Below, piece after piece: positions 33,538-37,045 of a DNA stretch of 37,045 nt. The translations under genes and the position numbers were made by a program. The notes beneath the pieces are model-generated. The model ran no database searches and was not told where the DNA came from. It saw nothing but the letters and a program-made list of their open reading frames with translations. Each line of letters begins with the position of its first letter. Positions within the stretch are counted from its first letter, which is position 1. This DNA is from Chloroflexota bacterium (lineage in GTDB: Bacteria > Chloroflexota > Dehalococcoidia > Lucifugimonadales > UBA3495): the NCBI GenBank assembly GCA_028874075.1, contig JAPPLU010000056.1, forward strand, positions 1 through 37,045, in the 5' to 3' direction.

Positions 33538-33539
33538 CT

Positions 33540-35615
33540 CTACCCCTCCTGGTGGTCTGGTTCAGCGGGACTCTCAACCGCTCCGCCACAATAGGGGCAG
33601 AATCGGAAAGAGGATGACAGTTGATTACCGCAGTTGGAGCACAACAGTCGCACCGTGACCGCACCGGCACCGGCACCGGCAGGACGTTCCATTACCGCAG
33701 CCGTAGCGGTGGCTGGGTGATGTTCCATGCCGTGGCCGCCCTCTGCGTGGTGGTCACCGCCGGCATGTTCCTTTGCCGGGGGCTCATTGGCCCAGGCGAT
33801 TATTCCGATGAAACAGATAATGCCGCCAATAAAGGGTATTGGGAAGCGGATATAGTCCCACCCGGTATCGAACAACATTCCCCCTGCCAAGATCAGGACC
33901 CCGATGGCGGTTACCAGCGGCCAGTAAGAGGGATCGGGCATGTGAATGGTGCTGGGATCAACGTATGCTTCCGGTTCCGTGACCGGACGACCTTCCGCCG
34001 CGGCCCGACGTTTGACGATCCAGTAATGGTCCAGACCCTCTACCTCGGGAATCTTCGCAAAGTTATATGACGGGGGAGGAGAGGCGATGCTCCACTCAAG
34101 GCCCGGAGCATCCCAAGGATCATGGCCGGCGTCTGGTTCCTTGCGAAGGCTGATTAACACGTTGACTATGAATATCAGGGTGCCTACGAACAGGACCAGG
34201 TACCCGAGAGAAGCCAGCATGTTCAATCCGTCCCAGCCGAACTCGCTGGCGTAGGTGTAAATGCGGCGGGGCATGCCGTTCAGGCCCAAGTAGTGCATCG
34301 GGAAGAAGGTTACGTTCATTCCGATGAAGTACAGCCAGAAGTGCAGCTTGCCCAGGCCCTCGTGGAACAGTTTGCCGGTGAGCTTGGGGAACCAGTAGTA
34401 CACGCCGGCGAAAATACCGAACAGTGCGCCGCCGAACAGCACGTAGTGAATGTGGGCGACAATATAGTAGGTATCCTGCTGCTGGTTGTCGGAAGGGGCC
34501 ACCGCGTGGGACACGCCGCTTAGGCCGCCGACGATGAACAGGGCAACGAAGCCAAGGGCAAAGAGCATGGCCGTTTTCAGGTCGACCTGACCACCCCAAA
34601 GAGTGCCAATCCAGTTGAATATCTTCACTCCGGTGGGCACCGCAATCAGCATGGTAGTAATCATGAAGACTGTTACTGCCACGGGGCCGAGGCCTACCGT
34701 GAACATGTGGTGGCTCCACACCGCCCAGCCCATAATACCGATTACTACGCCGGAGAAGACCACCACCGGGTAGCCGAAAAGCGGCTTCCTGGAGAAAGTT
34801 GGCAGCACTTCAGAGACGATACCCATGGCCGGAAGAATCAGAATGTACACTTCCGGATGTCCGAACACCCAGAACAGGTGCTGCCAAAGAATGGGGTCTC
34901 CACCGCCCTCCGGGACGAAAAAGTTTGTGCCGAAATTGCGGTCGAAGGTCAATTCAATCAGGCCAACAGTAATGACCGGAAAGGCGAGGACCAGCAGGAT
35001 TGACGTGACCAGAGTCATCCAGACGAACAGGGGCATCCGCATCAGGCTCATGCCGGGCGCCCGCATGTTGACGATGGTTACTATGAAGTTGAAGGCAGCG
35101 GCCAGGGAAGACACACCCAGGACCTGCAGGCCGAGGGCCCAGTAGTCCAGCCCCTGGTTGGCGCTGAAAGGCTTTTCTGTAAGGTTAGCGTAGGAGAACC
35201 ATCCGGCGTCGGGAGCCTGGTTGGTCAGGAAGCTGGCATTGAGCAGCAGGCCGCCGAACAGGAAGACCCAATAACTGAAGGCATTAAGCCGGGGGAACGC
35301 CACGTCCCTGGCGCCAATGGCCAGAGGAATGACGAAGTTGAAGAAACTGGCGCTCAACGGCATTATGACCAGGAAGATCATGGTGGTGCCGTGCATGGTG
35401 AACATCTGGTTGAAGGTGTCCGCGCTGACCAGCGTGCTGTCAGGCACAGAAAGCTGCAACCGGATAATTCCCGCCTCTATCCCACCCAAAAGCAGGAAAA
35501 TGAAGGCGGTAACACCGTATAGAACGCCTATCCTTTTGTGGTCAACCGTCGTAATCCAGCTCCACAGTCCGGATTGACTGGTTGGCCGGTCAATTACATC
35601 GGTTAAAGTGGCCAT
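33540..35615 (-). CDS. ctaD: Cytochrome c oxidase subunit I with C-terminal zinc ribbon
   Basis: The 691-residue protein is the catalytic subunit: MHGTTMIF carries a heme a ligand, FGHPEVYI the CuB histidine and the cross-linked tyrosine, WSHHMFTVG two more CuB histidines, and IVAHIHYVLFGG the heme ligands. It reduces oxygen and pumps protons. After the last helices a His-rich segment and an Ala/Gly linker lead to a zinc ribbon, CSNC at 659-662 and CPYC at 673-676. That extra domain is not usual for subunit I. GGAGG before the ATG at 35615 sets the start. It follows ctaC and is coupled to ctaE. Confidence 0.94.
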   Translation of the reverse strand: MATLTDVIDRPTSQSGLWSWITTVDHKRIGVLYGVTAFIFLLLGGIEAGIIRLQLSVPDSTLVSADTFNQMFTMHGTTMIFLVIMPLSASFFNFVIPLAIGARDVAFPRLNAFSYWVFLFGGLLLNASFLTNQAPDAGWFSYANLTEKPFSANQGLDYWALGLQVLGVSSLAAAFNFIVTIVNMRAPGMSLMRMPLFVWMTLVTSILLVLAFPVITVGLIELTFDRNFGTNFFVPEGGGDPILWQHLFWVFGHPEVYILILPAMGIVSEVLPTFSRKPLFGYPVVVFSGVVIGIMGWAVWSHHMFTVGLGPVAVTVFMITTMLIAVPTGVKIFNWIGTLWGGQVDLKTAMLFALGFVALFIVGGLSGVSHAVAPSDNQQQDTYYIVAHIHYVLFGGALFGIFAGVYYWFPKLTGKLFHEGLGKLHFWLYFIGMNVTFFPMHYLGLNGMPRRIYTYASEFGWDGLNMLASLGYLVLFVGTLIFIVNVLISLRKEPDAGHDPWDAPGLEWSIASPPPSYNFAKIPEVEGLDHYWIVKRRAAAEGRPVTEPEAYVDPSTIHMPDPSYWPLVTAIGVLILAGGMLFDTGWDYIRFPIPFIGGIICFIGIIAWANEPPAKEHAGGDHHAEGGHGMEHHPATATAAVMERPAGAGAGAVTVRLLCSNCGNQLSSSFRFCPYCGGAVESPAEPDHQEG

Positions 35616-35667
35616 TTGCTGCCTCCGCGGCTCCGTTCCACCCTATTCTTAACTGGCAGGTTCAAGT

Positions 35668-36786
35668 TTACTTTAAGCTAAGCAAGTATTCCAGCAACAA
35701 AGAGATCTCGGTCTCACTGAGGTTGGCTCGCCCATCCGCCGTCTGATAAATGGCAGCCCTGCCGGACATATAGTTGCCGGGCTTTATGTCTTCAGGATTT
35801 CTGAGCCACTGCCGCAGGTTTTGACGATTTAGCTCCACCAGGCCAGCACCAACCCTTTCGCGGGTTGCCAGGTCGGTCAGATTGGGACCCGGAGCTATGC
35901 CGGTTTCGGTGGTCATGAAACTCTGGACACGGCTGGCAACAATCTCCTGCGAGTCCGAACCCGTGGCGGTGTGGCAGACCACGCAGCCACCGGTGCTGTT
36001 GAACACCGTCTGTCCCTGCTGGGCCTGGGCCGACAATGTCGGGGCTTCGCCAAAGCTCTCCACCCAGGCCAGATAGTCTTCCTGGGGAAGTACCTGAACC
36101 AGGAACTTCATCTGGGCGTGGGCAGTGCCGCAGAACTCGGCGCACTGGCCGTAGAAGGTGCCGGTCTCGTCGGCCTGGAACCACATATAGTTCTCTCGGG
36201 TGGGGACCATGTCAATTTTGCCCGCCAGCTTGGGTATCCAGAAGCTGTGGATAACGTCATCGCTGCGCAGGTTCACCCGAACGGCCCGGTCCACGGGCAC
36301 CTTTAGTTCATTGGCCGTAGTAATGTATTTGCCGTTGCCGTCGGCATCGGGGTATTCAAACTCCCACCACCATTGATGGCCAACCACGGTTATCTCCAGT
36401 GCGTCAGCTCCGGCGGGCGGCTGGTCAAGATCAAACAGGGTGATGGCAGACCAGATACCCAAGCCCAAAATCAGGATCGTGGGAACGATAGTCCAGGTAA
36501 TTTCCAGGGCAGTGTGGCCATGGGTCTGAGGAGGTAGCTCATCCTGGCCGGGACGGCGTCGGAACTTGATGATGGCGTAAAGCAAAACGCCCTCTACCAG
36601 GATGAAAACAATGATCATGACCCAGAGGAGAACGTTAAAGAGAAGCAGCTGCTGTTCAGCTACCGGACCGGAGGTACCGAATGTGGACTGTTTGGCATCC
36701 GGTGCGCAGGCCATCAACAGGAGCAGGATGGCCGAAATACCCAGTAGAAAGAGATGCTTCCGTGTGATGGTGAACCGCTTGGACAT
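35668..36786 (-). CDS. ctaC: Cytochrome c oxidase subunit II with cytochrome c domain (caa3-type)
   Basis: I start at the ATG at 36786 (372 residues); the longer frame is leader. The N-terminus is a lipoprotein signal, ISAILLLLMAC, with Cys27 as the lipid anchor. Two membrane helices follow (about 47-73 and 95-118). The CuA site is complete: His180, Cys215, Glu217, Cys219, His223 and Met226. A fused class I cytochrome c with CVVCH at 268-272 and a Met in GNYMSG makes this a caa3-type oxidase that takes electrons from a soluble or bound cytochrome. It is the first gene of the operon. Confidence 0.94.
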   Translation of the reverse strand: MSKRFTITRKHLFLLGISAILLLLMACAPDAKQSTFGTSGPVAEQQLLLFNVLLWVMIIVFILVEGVLLYAIIKFRRRPGQDELPPQTHGHTALEITWTIVPTILILGLGIWSAITLFDLDQPPAGADALEITVVGHQWWWEFEYPDADGNGKYITTANELKVPVDRAVRVNLRSDDVIHSFWIPKLAGKIDMVPTRENYMWFQADETGTFYGQCAEFCGTAHAQMKFLVQVLPQEDYLAWVESFGEAPTLSAQAQQGQTVFNSTGGCVVCHTATGSDSQEIVASRVQSFMTTETGIAPGPNLTDLATRERVGAGLVELNRQNLRQWLRNPEDIKPGNYMSGRAAIYQTADGRANLSETEISLLLEYLLSLK

Positions 36787-36943
36787 AAGTGTGGTCTTGC
36801 CTTTTTTATCCCTCCGCCTCGGGCGGACCGAAGGCGGATGGGAATCTGCGCCTCGGAAGGGCAAAAGCCCCATTTGCCAACTCCCTTTCTTACTTCGCCG
36901 TGCACTCAACCGCGGAGTATGTGCAAAATTTCACTAATGCAAG

Positions 36944-36972
36944 ACATTACCACAGGCTTCAAACAGTGTCAA
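36944..36972 (-). promoter_or_regulatory. Sigma70-like promoter of the cta operon
   Basis: On the minus strand a perfect TTGACA (plus 36967-36972), a 17-bp spacer and TAATGT (36944-36949) lie about 160 bp before ctaC. The -10 is weak. Between promoter and gene is an imperfect hairpin, CCGCCT pairing with AGGCGG (about 36805-36835), followed by an A-rich stretch, possibly a leader control. Nothing else is seen in 36787-37045. Confidence 0.45.
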
Positions 36973-37045
36973 CGGAAATTGTAGCCGTTTGCAGGGCTAT
37001 TGCATGGATGGATTAGCGAACTGGAGGAGCATGGTAGTCAGGAAG

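Overview
The window reads as a high-GC bacterial chromosome segment. A caa3-type cytochrome oxidase whose subunits carry extra fused domains, long Fn3/cadherin surface proteins, single-chain kinase/regulator hybrids and frequent TTG starts suggest a Chloroflexota bacterium (Dehalococcoidia/SAR202-like). This placement is an inference; no rRNA is present. The left two thirds is accessory DNA and the right third (from about 24.2 kb) looks like ordinary chromosome.

Left edge to 6.8 kb holds an integrated plasmid/ICE-like block. After the 3' end of a large unknown gene comes a compact operon (717-5153) that I recognise as a PRTRC cassette: a ubiquitin-like protein (PRTRC C), an unknown protein, an E2-like protein (PRTRC B), a JAMM isopeptidase-like protein (PRTRC A), an E1/ThiF-like adenylating enzyme and a DUF2958 fusion. 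Together these are the parts of a ubiquitin-like conjugation and deconjugation pathway of unknown purpose. A convergent phosphoribosyltransferase-like gene and an XRE regulator follow, with four degenerate 25-bp repeats in the junction.

6.8-13.1 kb holds a remnant of one surface protein and an intact 1,824-residue secreted protein with four copies of a roughly 185-residue module. The intact gene lies between diverged inverted repeats of about 111 bp. At 13.5-15.9 kb is a one-chain GAF-PAS-histidine kinase-receiver-winged-helix protein.

15.9-23.5 kb is a defence island. On the minus strand is a CBASS operon (patatin effector capV, CD-NTase, E2-like protein with a SEC-C tail), coupled by ATGA overlaps. 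It is divergent from an XRE/ImmA pair that fits the CapH-CapP CBASS switch, and a strong plus-strand promoter for that pair starts on the first bases of capV. Next, on the plus strand, is a SIR2-APAZ/short Argonaute pair (SPARSA), an NAD-depleting defence system. tRNA-Trp(CCA) with its own terminator follows.

24.2-37 kb holds housekeeping genes: an S9 peptidase, a small membrane protein, two tandem class III CoA-transferases, a carboxylesterase, a kinase-fold protein, a DUF952 protein, a bidirectional terminator, and the operon ctaC-ctaD-ctaE-ctaF on the minus strand with a good sigma70-like promoter. CtaC and CtaF both carry fused cytochrome c domains and CtaD ends in a zinc ribbon.
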